Shown here: positions 1 to 8,179 of the stretch, piece by piece
Layout of the letters: each line of letters starts with the position of its first letter
How positions within the stretch are numbered: the first letter of the stretch is position 1
NCBI GenBank assembly: GCA_903901425.1
Contig: CAIURC010000038.1
Location: forward strand, 1-64,000
Source of the DNA: an uncultured Spartobacteria bacterium
GTDB lineage: Bacteria; Verrucomicrobiota; Verrucomicrobiia; Chthoniobacterales; Chthoniobacteraceae
Direction of reading: 5' to 3'
Length of the DNA stretch: 64,000 nucleotides
Notes under the pieces: model-generated
Seen by the model: only the letters and a program-made list of their open reading frames with translations
Databases searched by the model: none
Told to the model about the DNA's origin: nothing
Made by a program: the position numbers and the translations under genes

Positions 1-1376
1 ATGCGGTTGGGTTGAAAGCTCTTCCGGTCTTCAGGCGGGTTTTCATACGGCGGCCCTAGGATCAGTTCACCTGGGGCGGTCACGGTCCGTTCCCAGACCG
101 AGTAGGGCAGTTGGCGAGCGACCTTTCCCCCGGCTTGGGGTGGCTTGAAGTCGAGTGTCAGCGTTTCGCCGGTTTCCCGGAACTCGCGGCGCACCCAACT
201 CGGGGCTGGGTTGCGTTTGTCCAAAAGAACGAAAACCCGGCAGGGTCTGCGCAGGTCGAGGGTCAGATTCATCCACCAGTTGAATCCATCCACCGAAAAA
301 GTCCGGACCTGGTCGGCGCCGATCATTCCGGGCGGCACGTCCTGCCAGACGTCGTTGGAGTCCGAGAACGCCAGGGCGCCGTTCCGCATTCCCCCGGGTA
401 CGATCCGGTAGAAATTGCGCAGCGAGGGCCAGCGTGCCGCCGCTTTGTCATCCACCACCATGCTGTCACGCACCGTGCGTACCGTGCAGCTTTCCTGAGA
501 GTTTTCCCTCCCACTCCACGCCCCCGACGCGTCTGTGTCTGAAACGCTCACGATACGCGAGGATCGCCGGTTTTTCTGGATCCGGATCCCTTCGCCCTTG
601 TTCAAAAGAATCCCGTCTGAAGCGGTTTCGCGGTCGTACACCTGGACCTGCCCCTTGAAAACCACCACGTCTGTCCGCGCTGCCTCGGAAGCGTCCACCC
701 CAAACACGGTTCCCAGATCCACCACGCGTGTCTGCGGGGTTTCAATGATAAACCCCTTGCCGTGCTCACCCACATCGGCGGTCACCCTGCCAGAGTGCAG
801 CCGGACTTCCATGGCGCTCCGGAACTCCAGTTCTGCGGGACCTTCAATCGAGAGAACTGTTCCAGACGCCAGTCGGCATCCGAGCGTACCTCGCATCCAG
901 GTCAGATTCCGCAGCCGGACCCGGTCTCCGGAACGCCAGTCGACCCCGGCCGATTCCGACACCTGAACGATCTCCACTGGCAAACCGCGGAACTGCCAGA
1001 AACAGATGCCCAGAAACACGGCGAAAACGGCTGCAACAGCAAGAAGACTCCGGCGGCCCCATAGGTTTTTCTCCTGGGGACGAATCGGTACGGCCTCAAC
1101 CCCTTTCATCACCCACTCGGCAAACTCGGGGGAGGATTTCTGCGAGTCTTCTGCGCCCGTGATCTGCAGCGCGTCTGCCAATTCGAGCCAGCGTGGGGCC
1201 GGCGCCTGCTCAATCTTGAGGGCCCCAAGCAGCGCCAGTTCCTCCACGCATTCAGACCGGAAGTTTGCGTCGTTGCGGAGGCGTTCCAGAACCCGCTGGA
1301 TTTCTGTCTCTCCGGCTTCCTCAGGAAGAAGGTTGCCGGTCCACAGCCTCAGAAAAATCAGAAGGTCCGGGTTCAC
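1..1376 (-). CDS. FecR-domain membrane anti-sigma-like protein (3' end outside window)
   Basis: The frame is open from a GTG at 1376 to the window edge (about 458 codons), so the C-terminus is missing. The GTG overlaps the stop of the upstream sigma gene (GTGA), which indicates translational coupling. Residues 1-105 are a cytoplasmic, helix-rich region typical of proteins that hold an ECF sigma factor. A hydrophobic segment at about 110-129 should cross the inner membrane. Roughly residues 150-245 look like a FecR domain, with the pattern of short beta strands around VDLGTVFGVD. The remaining part is extracytoplasmic and may lead into a LamG-like domain, as in related verrucomicrobial and planctomycete proteins, but that part is cut off. 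The likely role is to sense an envelope signal and control the partner sigma factor. Confidence 0.75.
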   Translation of the reverse strand, partial: MNPDLLIFLRLWTGNLLPEEAGETEIQRVLERLRNDANFRSECVEELALLGALKIEQAPAPRWLELADALQITGAEDSQKSSPEFAEWVMKGVEAVPIRPQEKNLWGRRSLLAVAAVFAVFLGICFWQFRGLPVEIVQVSESAGVDWRSGDRVRLRNLTWMRGTLGCRLASGTVLSIEGPAELEFRSAMEVRLHSGRVTADVGEHGKGFIIETPQTRVVDLGTVFGVDASEAARTDVVVFKGQVQVYDRETASDGILLNKGEGIRIQKNRRSSRIVSVSDTDASGAWSGRENSQESCTVRTVRDSMVVDDKAAARWPSLRNFYRIVPGGMRNGALAFSDSNDVWQDVPPGMIGADQVRTFSVDGFNWWMNLTLDLRRPCRVFVLLDKRNPAPSWVRREFRETGETLTLDFKPPQAGGKVARQLPYSVWERTVTAPGELILGPPYENPPEDRKSFQPNR

Positions 1377-1960
1377 AGGGCCTCCTTTTCAAGACAGGCC
1401 CGGAGCAGGCGGTTGGCCCGGTAATGCAACTGGTAAACCGCGGGCACCGTCGTGCCCAACTCCTCAGCAAGGACTCCCGCCTTGAGCCCCTCAAGCCCCG
1501 CGTGCACAATCCGCCGGAGTTTCTCCGGCAGCCGGGAGACGCATCCTAGCAGCCGTGCCATTTGATCTTCTGTGTCGGTTCGATGCCGCACCACGTCTTC
1601 AAGGTCCTCCGCCACAATCCGGCTCACCTCTTCCTGAAAACGGCGTACCGCGGAGTCCCGCCGTTGCACGGACCGGAAATGGGTGAGCAACCGGTTCCGT
1701 GCAATCCCCCGGAGCCAGGATCCAAAATCGTTGTCTGACCGGAACGCGGCGAGGTCCCGGAACGCGGCCACGAAAGTTTCCTGCGCCAGATCGTCCACCT
1801 CGGTCAGGTTATAGAGCTGGCTGGCCAGAAAACTCCTCAGCATCCGCTCGTGTTCCTGCACCAAATGGAGGAACAGGTCGCGTTCACCACGCAGAATGCG
1901 CTGCACTAGGACTGCTGTCCCGGGTGTCTCATTGGCAATTCTGGGGGGAGTATCCGGCAT
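1373..1960 (-). CDS. ECF-type RNA polymerase sigma factor
   Basis: This 195-residue protein has the two-domain layout of an extracytoplasmic-function sigma factor. Region 2 includes the core-binding and -10 recognition helix around DDLAQETFVAAFRDL, and region 4 near the C-terminus (about 140-190) carries a helix-turn-helix around LAEELGTTVPAVYQ. I chose the ATG at 1960; an in-frame GTG at 2005 would add 15 residues that do not look conserved. The stop overlaps the GTG of the FecR-domain gene, forming a sigma/anti-sigma pair. An AT-rich tract lies about 40-60 bp upstream of the ATG. The regulon cannot be told from the window. Confidence 0.85.
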   Translation of the reverse strand: MPDTPPRIANETPGTAVLVQRILRGERDLFLHLVQEHERMLRSFLASQLYNLTEVDDLAQETFVAAFRDLAAFRSDNDFGSWLRGIARNRLLTHFRSVQRRDSAVRRFQEEVSRIVAEDLEDVVRHRTDTEDQMARLLGCVSRLPEKLRRIVHAGLEGLKAGVLAEELGTTVPAVYQLHYRANRLLRACLEKEAL

Positions 1961-2001
1961 GGATGGGTGTTTTCCCCAAGTGTGCCGGTCGCGAGCAAAA
2001 C

Positions 2002-2019
2002 TCACAAAAAATTTTCACA
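2002..2019 (-). promoter_or_regulatory. AT-rich tract upstream of the ECF sigma gene
   Basis: An 18-bp stretch reading TGTGAAAATTTTTTGTGA on the minus strand stands out in GC-rich surroundings, just upstream of the sigma gene. It could be an UP-like element or part of a promoter. This is position and composition only; no clear -10 was identified. Confidence 0.25.
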
Positions 2020-2064
2020 GCCACCCCATGGCACTGGGGAGTCCAGCCCACCGGCGCGAACGTT

Positions 2065-3375
2065 TCAGATGAGCGGTGTGCGGCCTGCGACGGGTGGTTC
2101 GCCAACGGGCAGCGCCATGTCCCACGCGAGGTTTTTCGGGAATGTGTCCAGATTGGAGCTGAGCGCCTTTTCCCAAGTCACCTCCCTGCCTGTATAGGCA
2201 GCCATGCGACCCATGATTCCCATGAGCGTGCTTTGGGCCATCCGGGTGCCATCGTTTGGGGTTCTGCCCGCGCGCAGATCTGCAAAGAGTTCGTCGTGTT
2301 CCACCTGGTGCGAAGAGCCCTTTTGGCCTTGGTAGCGCCATGGCTTTTCACCGAGGATCTTGGCGTCGTAACCGACAAAAACCGCGCGGCCTTTCGTGCC
2401 GAGGATGAGATCGTCGTGGGAATTGTGACAGCCGTCCTGATACCGGGTTTTGAGGAATGCCATGCGCCCATCGGCCCACTCGTAGGTGAGGTCAAACTGG
2501 TCCCAGACATCGCCGACTTTGATTTGCTGACGGGCGCCGGTGCCGATGCAGCGGACGGGAGGTGTGTCTCCGTAAATCCAGGCGATTTTGTCGACGCTGT
2601 GCACGGTGATTTCCATGATGTAATCGCCGGAGAGCCAGGAGAAATAGTGCCAGTTGCGCAGCTGCCACTCGAGGTCGGTCTGGCCGGGTTTTCGGACACC
2701 GTCAAACCGGGTGAGCGGGTTGCCCATGCGTGTGGAGTAGACCGCCAGCACATCGCCGATCTGGCCGTCGCGGATGCGTTGGATGGCTTCGCGGTATGCA
2801 GGTTCGAAGCGCATGTTGAAGCCTGCCCGGATGGCGAGACGCTTTTTTTCCGCCAGCGCCGCCGCCTCTCGGACCATGCGCGCACCGGCGGGATCCACGG
2901 CCATGGGTTTTTCGCAAAAGACGTGTTTGCCGGCCTCGACGGCGGCCTTGAGGTGCAGCGGCCTGAAACCGCCGGGTGCGGCGATGCAGACCAGGTCGAC
3001 ATCGCTTGCCAGCACTTTTTGATAAGCGTCCAGCCCGACAAACTTCATGTCGTCTTTCACTTCCACGCGCCCCGGCTTGTCCTCAAATTGGGTGCGAATG
3101 GCGCGGAGCGATTTTTCGATCTGTTCAGGGAACACATCGCCCATTGCCACCAGCACGGTATTGCTATCGGCGTTCAGCGCCTGCGCCGCGGCGCCGGCAC
3201 CGCGTCCGCCGCAGCCAATGAGGCCGATCCGGATTTTTTCGGCGGCGATGTCTCTGGCGCGCGCGGTGAAGGGGATCGTGGCGGCGGCGAGGGCGGAAGT
3301 CTGTAGGAACCGACGGCGGGAGGTTGGGAAGGGGGGCTTGACTCCATTTTCGCGGTCCAGAGACCGTGGAGTCAA
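2065..3375 (-). CDS. Tat-exported Gfo/Idh/MocA family oxidoreductase
   Basis: This 436-residue NAD(P)-dependent oxidoreductase starts with a twin-arginine signal (SRRRFLQTSALAAA at about 19-32), so it is probably exported folded. A Rossmann fold follows with the dinucleotide-binding stretch GLIGCGGRGAG (about 51-61), and the family motif CEKPMA is present. The C-terminal half matches the alpha/beta substrate domain. Proteins of this type are abundant in Verrucomicrobiota and Planctomycetota and usually act on sugars or cyclitols; the substrate cannot be read from sequence. The first codon of the open frame is a TTG and no good ribosome site is visible, so the exact start is uncertain, but the signal peptide fixes it to within about 20 residues. 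Confidence 0.85.
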   Translation of the reverse strand: MTPRSLDRENGVKPPFPTSRRRFLQTSALAAATIPFTARARDIAAEKIRIGLIGCGGRGAGAAAQALNADSNTVLVAMGDVFPEQIEKSLRAIRTQFEDKPGRVEVKDDMKFVGLDAYQKVLASDVDLVCIAAPGGFRPLHLKAAVEAGKHVFCEKPMAVDPAGARMVREAAALAEKKRLAIRAGFNMRFEPAYREAIQRIRDGQIGDVLAVYSTRMGNPLTRFDGVRKPGQTDLEWQLRNWHYFSWLSGDYIMEITVHSVDKIAWIYGDTPPVRCIGTGARQQIKVGDVWDQFDLTYEWADGRMAFLKTRYQDGCHNSHDDLILGTKGRAVFVGYDAKILGEKPWRYQGQKGSSHQVEHDELFADLRAGRTPNDGTRMAQSTLMGIMGRMAAYTGREVTWEKALSSNLDTFPKNLAWDMALPVGEPPVAGRTPLI

Positions 3376-3526
3376 CGGGGGGAGAGTGTCGTATTTCGCC
3401 GTATTCTTCTCTTTTTGGGAGAGGCTTGGGTTGAACCCCGGATTTGTTCAGGAGGTGAACCGCTTTTTTTATGGAAGCCGGAAGAGAGACCGGCCGGTGT
3501 TCTGGAGCGATGCCGGGTGGCAGGGC

Positions 3527-4195
3527 TCAGTTTTTTTTGTGGGCAGTGAGCCGGACGGCCAGAAGGTAGAGGGCCAGGAGGAGTACGATGAACCCCACAA
3601 TGGGGAGGGACTCATGTTTCATCACGCGAACGAGCGATTCCGGGGACCCGATGAGATCCTCGCCGCGGTGTTTTTGAAAGATGTGCTGGCTGAACTTGGC
3701 GAGGATGAAGCACCAGACAAACGAGCCTGCGAGGGTCATGGAGCTGAAAACGCCAAAGTGCATTTTTGCAAGTCCAGCCGGGATAGAGACCACGTGGCGG
3801 ACCACGGGCAGGAGCCGCGCAAAGAAGATGCCGCCCGCCTCGTACCGGTGCACAAACCGTTCTGCCCGGTCGATTTTGTCCGGCGTGAGGTGGATCCATT
3901 TTCCGAACCGCTCAAGGAAGGGGCGTCCGAGGCGGAGGGACGCCCAGTAGGTCAGTGCTGACCCGATCCACGAGCCAACGGTTCCGGCGAGCACGGTGAG
4001 CCAGAATGCGGTGGATCCTGAGAATGCGGTGGAACCGAGCCGGAGGGTGCCGAGTTCGGCCCAGTAAACGGCGGGAGGCATCACCGCCTCGCTGGGGACG
4101 GGGAAAATGGAGCTTTCCATGGCCATGAGAAGGACCACGCCGGCGTAGCCGAGTTTTTCCACGAGACCAAACCAGAATCCGATGAGCGCGTGCAT
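3527..4195 (-). CDS. DedA-family (SNARE-associated) membrane protein
   Basis: This polytopic inner-membrane protein of about 222 residues belongs to the DedA superfamily, whose members work as lipid flippases or transporters. The N-terminal signature ESSIFPVPSEAVMPPAVY is present, as is the downstream arginine-rich stretch RLLPVVRHVVSIPAG with the conserved R and PAG. Several hydrophobic segments follow, and the C-terminus ends in a short basic tail. I prefer the ATG at 4195; an in-frame TTG at 4234 would add 13 proline/arginine-rich residues. It lies 141 bp beyond the small membrane protein gene, in the same direction. Confidence 0.85.
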   Translation of the reverse strand: MHALIGFWFGLVEKLGYAGVVLLMAMESSIFPVPSEAVMPPAVYWAELGTLRLGSTAFSGSTAFWLTVLAGTVGSWIGSALTYWASLRLGRPFLERFGKWIHLTPDKIDRAERFVHRYEAGGIFFARLLPVVRHVVSIPAGLAKMHFGVFSSMTLAGSFVWCFILAKFSQHIFQKHRGEDLIGSPESLVRVMKHESLPIVGFIVLLLALYLLAVRLTAHKKN

Positions 4196-4336
4196 GAGGC
4201 CCGGTGGTTTAGGGCGTTCCGGTCGCGGGAGCAACCTCCAAGGTGGAAGGAACCCGCTGGAAAAGGTGCGTGGCTTCCGGGGAAACCGGGGTTTTTCGCT
4301 TCAAAAGCCGGCAGACGGAGTCGGGAGGCGGTTGGC

Positions 4337-4624
4337 CTAGTAGATGTCCGCGTCGCCGCTGAAGCCGGAGTCGGTGCGGATGGAATCCAGGCGGCGCCGT
4401 TCTCCTCGGACGGATCCCGGGCCTGAAACAGCCTGAACCACGGCATTGACCACCGAAGGCAGGGCCAGAAGCGCCCCAATGCCCAGCAGGGAGGCCGCAG
4501 TGGCTTTCTGCGCAGGACGCCCGATTTTTCCCGCCAAAAGAAGCCCCACGGCGCAACCGACCGCGGTCTGGGTGATGGAAAGAAGGCTGCTTTGAATGGG
4601 AGCGGAGGGTTTTTGAGAGGACAT
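4337..4624 (-). CDS. Small predicted membrane protein
   Basis: I do not recognise this 95-residue product. It has two hydrophobic, alanine/leucine-rich segments (about 19-34 and 42-60) separated by a short basic loop (GKIGRPAQKAT), and a charged C-terminal tail rich in R, D and S. The ATG at 4624 is chosen over an in-frame TTG at 4648. It sits upstream of the DedA gene on the same strand. The regular hydrophobic pattern supports a real gene, but no function is proposed. Confidence 0.5.
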   Translation of the reverse strand: MSSQKPSAPIQSSLLSITQTAVGCAVGLLLAGKIGRPAQKATAASLLGIGALLALPSVVNAVVQAVSGPGSVRGERRRLDSIRTDSGFSGDADIY

Positions 4625-4750
4625 GGAATCTTCTGCAACTATCCCCAAAAGCCGGGATCAAGGCAAGGCGGTGTTGGGGCCGGGCAGCGGATTTCGGGGT
4701 GTCCATGCCGCCGGTGCCCGGAGCGATCGGGGTGCTCAGAGGGGGCAGCA

Positions 4751-4804
4751 ATGGACGGGATGGACGGGATGGACGGGATGGACGGGATGGACGGGATGGA
4801 CGGC
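4751..4804. repeat. 9-bp tandem repeat (ATGGACGGG x 5 plus one variant)
   Basis: Five perfect copies of ATGGACGGG run from 4751 to 4795, followed by a sixth copy ending in C (4796-4804). The array lies in the gap between the small membrane gene and the mannose-1-phosphate guanylyltransferase gene, ending 53 bp before the latter's ATG. No real gene frame crosses it. Copy number is likely to vary between strains. Confidence 0.9.
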
Positions 4805-4857
4805 TGGCACTGGGGGTTTGCGTTCCGGCCCGGATGGGATAATGCGGTGGAGGGAAA

Positions 4858-5943
4858 ATGAATCGCGCAATCTATGTCCTGATTTTGGCGGGTGGAAGCG
4901 GGGAACGGTTCTGGCCGGTGAGCCGGAAGGCGCGCCCCAAGCAGTTGTTGTCGCTTTTTGGCAGGGAATCCTTGCTGGAAGCGACCGTGAGGCGGTTGGA
5001 GGGGTTTGTGGATCCTTGCCGGATCTTGATCCTGACAAATGCGGAGCAGGAGACGGCGTTGCGTGCGCTTGGGCTGCCGGTGCCTCCGGAGAACATCGTG
5101 GCTGAACCGGCCAAACGGGACACGGCATCTGCGATTGCGCTGGGGGTGGGGTGGATTGCGGCGCGGGATCCGGAAGCGGTGATGGTGGTGCTGCCAGCGG
5201 ACCATGTGATTGCGGACCGAGTGGCGTTTCAAGGAACGGTGCAGATTGCGGCGGAATCTGCCGAGAGGTCGGGAGGGTTGGTGACGATTGGGATCCAGCC
5301 CACGTGGCCGTGTCCGGGATTCGGGTACATTGAGCTGGGGACTCCGTGGATTCCTGCGGATGGCGGCGATCCGGGTTCCACGGCGGGACGTGTATTTGAG
5401 GTGGCCCGGTTTCGAGAGAAGCCGGATGCGAGTCTGGCGGAGGTGTTTCTGCAGCAGGGCGGATTCCGCTGGAACGCCGGGATGTTTGTTTGGACGGTCG
5501 GAGCGATCCGGAGCGCATTTTCTGAGCATGCTCCGGAATTGGAGCGGTTTGTGTCAGGCTGGCCGGCCAGTGGCTTTTTTTCCGGATGGCTGGCGGAGTT
5601 TTTTCCGAAGCTGCCGAAGATTTCGGTGGACTACGCGATCCTCGAAAAGGCGGGGAAAGTTTTGGTGGTGGAGGCGGGTTTCGACTGGGACGATGTGGGG
5701 AGTTGGACGGCCCTGTCGCGGTATCTTCCCTTGGATGCGGAAGGGAATGCGGGCAACTGTTCTGTGCGGGCGCTGGATTCCCGAGGGAACCTCGTGTTTT
5801 CGGAGGGTGGAGGCACGGTGGCGCTTTTAGGGGTGAAGGATTTGATCGTGGTGCAGACCGGGGACGCCCTTCTGATCTGTGACCGGCGGGAAGCGGAACG
5901 GGTCAAACAGTTGATGCCTGGACTGCCCGAGGGCTTGTTGTGA
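4858..5943 (+). CDS. manC: Mannose-1-phosphate guanylyltransferase
   Basis: This 361-residue enzyme makes GDP-mannose from mannose-1-phosphate and GTP. The N-terminal nucleotidyltransferase signature is intact (LAGGSGERFWPVSRKARPKQ, about residues 10-29), and the later FREKPD and WNAGMFVW motifs match the family. It has only the pyrophosphorylase part plus a short beta-helical end, and lacks the phosphomannose-isomerase cupin domain of two-domain AlgA/ManC proteins. A GGAGGG ribosome site lies just before the ATG. GDP-mannose could feed the glycan locus at the right end of the window. ruvX and truA follow on the same strand. Confidence 0.92.
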   Translation: MNRAIYVLILAGGSGERFWPVSRKARPKQLLSLFGRESLLEATVRRLEGFVDPCRILILTNAEQETALRALGLPVPPENIVAEPAKRDTASAIALGVGWIAARDPEAVMVVLPADHVIADRVAFQGTVQIAAESAERSGGLVTIGIQPTWPCPGFGYIELGTPWIPADGGDPGSTAGRVFEVARFREKPDASLAEVFLQQGGFRWNAGMFVWTVGAIRSAFSEHAPELERFVSGWPASGFFSGWLAEFFPKLPKISVDYAILEKAGKVLVVEAGFDWDDVGSWTALSRYLPLDAEGNAGNCSVRALDSRGNLVFSEGGGTVALLGVKDLIVVQTGDALLICDRREAERVKQLMPGLPEGLL

Positions 5944-5969
5944 GGGGGCGGGGATGAGAAGAAGGTGGG

Positions 5970-6395
5970 ATGAAACGAGCTTTGGGGATTGATCACGGCG
6001 AGGCCCGGATTGGGTTGGCGCTTTCGGACGAGTTGGGAATGTTGGCGCATCCGTTGGAGACGGTGCAGGTCCGGGAGGTGAAAGACGTGCTGGGCCATAT
6101 TGCTGCAGTGGTGGAGCGGGAGAAGGTGGGGGTGGTGGTGGTCGGGGTTCCGAGGAACATGAACGGCACCTATGGGCCGCAGGCAGAGAAGGTTCGGGAG
6201 TTTGCCGGTCGCCTCGGGGAGCGCGTCCCTGGGGTGGAGGTGAAATTCTGGGACGAGCGTCTGACCTCCGTGGCAGCCCAACGCCTTTTGCACGAGGTGG
6301 GGAAGGACACCCGGAAAGGGCGGGCGGTGATTGACCAAGTGGCGGCCCACCTCATTTTGCAGGGTTGGCTGGATTCGCAGGCAATGCTGGGATGA
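5970..6395 (+). CDS. ruvX: RuvX/YqgF-family RNase H-fold nuclease
   Basis: The 141-residue length is normal for the YqgF/RuvX family, which acts in 16S rRNA 5' maturation and has been proposed as a Holliday-junction resolvase. The N-terminal catalytic motif GIDHGEARIGLALSD carries the first acidic residue (D). The second site is in VVVVGVPRNMNG, and WDERLTSVAAQRLL holds the conserved DER(L/F)TS signature. The stop codon overlaps the truA start (ATGA), so the two are translationally coupled. Confidence 0.93.
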   Translation: MKRALGIDHGEARIGLALSDELGMLAHPLETVQVREVKDVLGHIAAVVEREKVGVVVVGVPRNMNGTYGPQAEKVREFAGRLGERVPGVEVKFWDERLTSVAAQRLLHEVGKDTRKGRAVIDQVAAHLILQGWLDSQAMLG

Positions 6396-7165
6396 CCGGG
6401 CACGACTCGCCGATTGCACCGGGTTTTTTGCGGGTACGCCTGTGCGTTGCGTACGACGGGCGCAGGTTCCAGGGATGGCAGAGTCAGGCGGAGGGTGAGG
6501 CGGTGCAGGATCATCTCGAGCGGGCGGTTGCCCGTTTGCTGGGGTTTCGTGTGGTGGTGCAGGGGGCGGGGCGGACCGATGCTGGCGTTCACGCGTTGGG
6601 GCAGGTGGCCCACATGGACGTTCCGCCGGGGCCTGTTCCGTGGGAGAAGTGGAAGCCCGCGTTGAATGCGTTTCTTCCGGTAGAGGTGCGCGTTCTTTCA
6701 GTCCGGCGGGTGAGCGCCCGTTTTCACGCGCGTTTCAGCGCGCGCGGAAAGGAATATGTGTACCGAATTTGGAATGACACGTTCCTGCATCCCCTTGAGG
6801 TGGGGCGGGCCTGGCATCTGCCCGGAACCATGGACTTGAATCTTTTGGAGCAGGGTGCCCGTTGCCTGGCAGGGACACACGATTTTGGAGGCTTTGCAGC
6901 CAACCGTGGGACTCCTGTGGAGAACACGGTTCGGACCGTGGACCGGATTGTGGTGCGGAGAAGGGGGGCGTTGGTGGTGTTGAACTTCCGCGGGGACGGT
7001 TTTTTGTACCGGATGGTGCGGTTGATGACGGGCAGTTTGATGCGCTGCGCGCTGGGGCGTCTGCCTTTGGAATGGCTGGGAGAGATCTTGGAAGGGGGCG
7101 GCCGGGTGAAGACGAGTTTTTCGGCTCCGGCGGACGGTCTCTACCTCAAGCGGGTCTTGTACTGA
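6392..7165 (+). CDS. truA: tRNA pseudouridine(38-40) synthase TruA
   Basis: This enzyme of about 257 residues converts uridines 38-40 of the tRNA anticodon arm to pseudouridine. The catalytic aspartate lies in the signature GAGRTDAGVHALGQVAH, and the downstream DGFLYRMVR stretch is also family-typical. The ATG at 6392 overlaps the ruvX stop (ATGA); an in-frame ATG at 6365 lies inside ruvX and is less likely. The protein ends 24 bp before the converging tRNA gene. Confidence 0.94.
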   Translation: MTGHDSPIAPGFLRVRLCVAYDGRRFQGWQSQAEGEAVQDHLERAVARLLGFRVVVQGAGRTDAGVHALGQVAHMDVPPGPVPWEKWKPALNAFLPVEVRVLSVRRVSARFHARFSARGKEYVYRIWNDTFLHPLEVGRAWHLPGTMDLNLLEQGARCLAGTHDFGGFAANRGTPVENTVRTVDRIVVRRRGALVVLNFRGDGFLYRMVRLMTGSLMRCALGRLPLEWLGEILEGGGRVKTSFSAPADGLYLKRVLY

Positions 7166-7188
7166 TGCGGTACAGGGGAGGTAGAGAA

Positions 7189-7277
7189 CGGTGAGGGCGG
7201 GATTCGAACCCGCGGTACCCTTTTAGGGGTACAACGCTTTAGCAAAGCGCCGCTTTCGACCACTCAGCCACCTCACC
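7189..7277 (-). tRNA. tRNA-Ser (anticodon GCU)
   Basis: The 89-nt minus-strand sequence folds as a class II tRNA. The acceptor arm is GGTGAGG paired with CCTCACC, followed by discriminator G. The D arm is GGCTGAGTGGTCGAAAGC, the anticodon loop TTGCTAA gives GCT, the long variable arm is built on TACCCC/GGGGTA-type pairing, and the T arm is GGTTCGAATCC. The long variable arm and the G discriminator fit serine identity. The CCA end is not encoded. It reads AGC/AGU codons. Confidence 0.96.
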
Positions 7278-7420
7278 AGAGAGGAGCGAAGATATAAGCG
7301 GAGGCAGTGGAAGGCGTCAAAAGGAAAAGACCATTTGAAATAGCGGGATGCGCGTGGGGCTGAAAATTTCAAACCTGACGGGCCGCTTGCGGAAAAAAGC
7401 AGTGCCGCTATAAATCGGCC

Positions 7421-8179
7421 ATGGCTTCCCCTGAATTTGTAGAGCCGGTTGGAATGAAGAAGGCGGCGAAACTGGATGATCTGGAGCACCGGGAGATCGC
7501 GGAGGACGAATACAAGCCGAAGTTGAAGAACCTGCAGTTGAAACTGCTGGGGCTGCAGCGGGAGTTGAGCGAGACGCGGAATTCAGTGCTGGTGGTGTTT
7601 GAGGGGCCGGACGCGGCTGGGAAAGGCGGGGCGATCAAACGTCTGGTGGAGCGGTTGGACCCGAGGTTGTACCGAGTGCACTCGATTGTGAAGCCGACGC
7701 AGGAGGAGTATCAGCGGCATTACCTCTGGCGTTTCTGGAACAAGTTGCCGCCCTATGGTCAGATGACGGTTTTTGACCGGTCTTGGTATGGGCGGGTCTT
7801 GGTGGAGCGCGTGGAAGGGTTTGCCGCCGAAAAGGAGTGGCGGCGGGCTTATGAGGAAATCAACGAGTTTGAGCGCTGCCTGACCGATGACGGGACGTTG
7901 ATCGTGAAGATTTACCTGCACATCAGCAAGGAAGAGCAGTTGGGGCGGTTCAAGCGGCGTGAGGCCGACCCGTACAAGCACTGGAAAATCAACGATGAGG
8001 ACTGGCGCAACCGTCGCAAGTGGGACGAACACAACGTGGCGGCGCAGGAGGCGTTCACCCGGACATCGACGGCGCGCGCACCGTGGAATGTGATTGCAGG
8101 GAACTTCAAATGGTATGCAAGGGTCCGTGTTGCCAAGATTGTGGCGGATGCCCTCGAGGCCAAACTCAAGGAGCGATGA
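7421..8179 (+). CDS. ppk2: Polyphosphate kinase 2 family protein
   Basis: This 252-residue single-domain PPK2 transfers phosphate between polyphosphate and nucleotides. The Walker A motif GPDAAGKGGAIKR (about 62-74) and the Walker B/lid region TVFDRSWYGR (about 116-125) are intact. The family-typical W.RRYW-like region is represented by HYLWRFWNKLP. Which nucleotide it prefers cannot be decided from the motifs alone. The stop overlaps the start of the LysM lipoprotein gene (ATGA). A second ATG at codon 12 is a possible shorter start. Confidence 0.92.
   Translation: MASPEFVEPVGMKKAAKLDDLEHREIAEDEYKPKLKNLQLKLLGLQRELSETRNSVLVVFEGPDAAGKGGAIKRLVERLDPRLYRVHSIVKPTQEEYQRHYLWRFWNKLPPYGQMTVFDRSWYGRVLVERVEGFAAEKEWRRAYEEINEFERCLTDDGTLIVKIYLHISKEEQLGRFKRREADPYKHWKINDEDWRNRRKWDEHNVAAQEAFTRTSTARAPWNVIAGNFKWYARVRVAKIVADALEAKLKER

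Noticed and set aside
1699-3306. Long plus-strand open frame (about 535 codons)
   Set aside because: It lies opposite the sigma and oxidoreductase genes, which have clear family motifs; the frame is open only because of the GC-rich codon pattern.
4751-4804. Tandem repeat as a CRISPR array or coding repeat
   Set aside because: Units are 9 bp without spacers, and no gene frame with good character crosses them.
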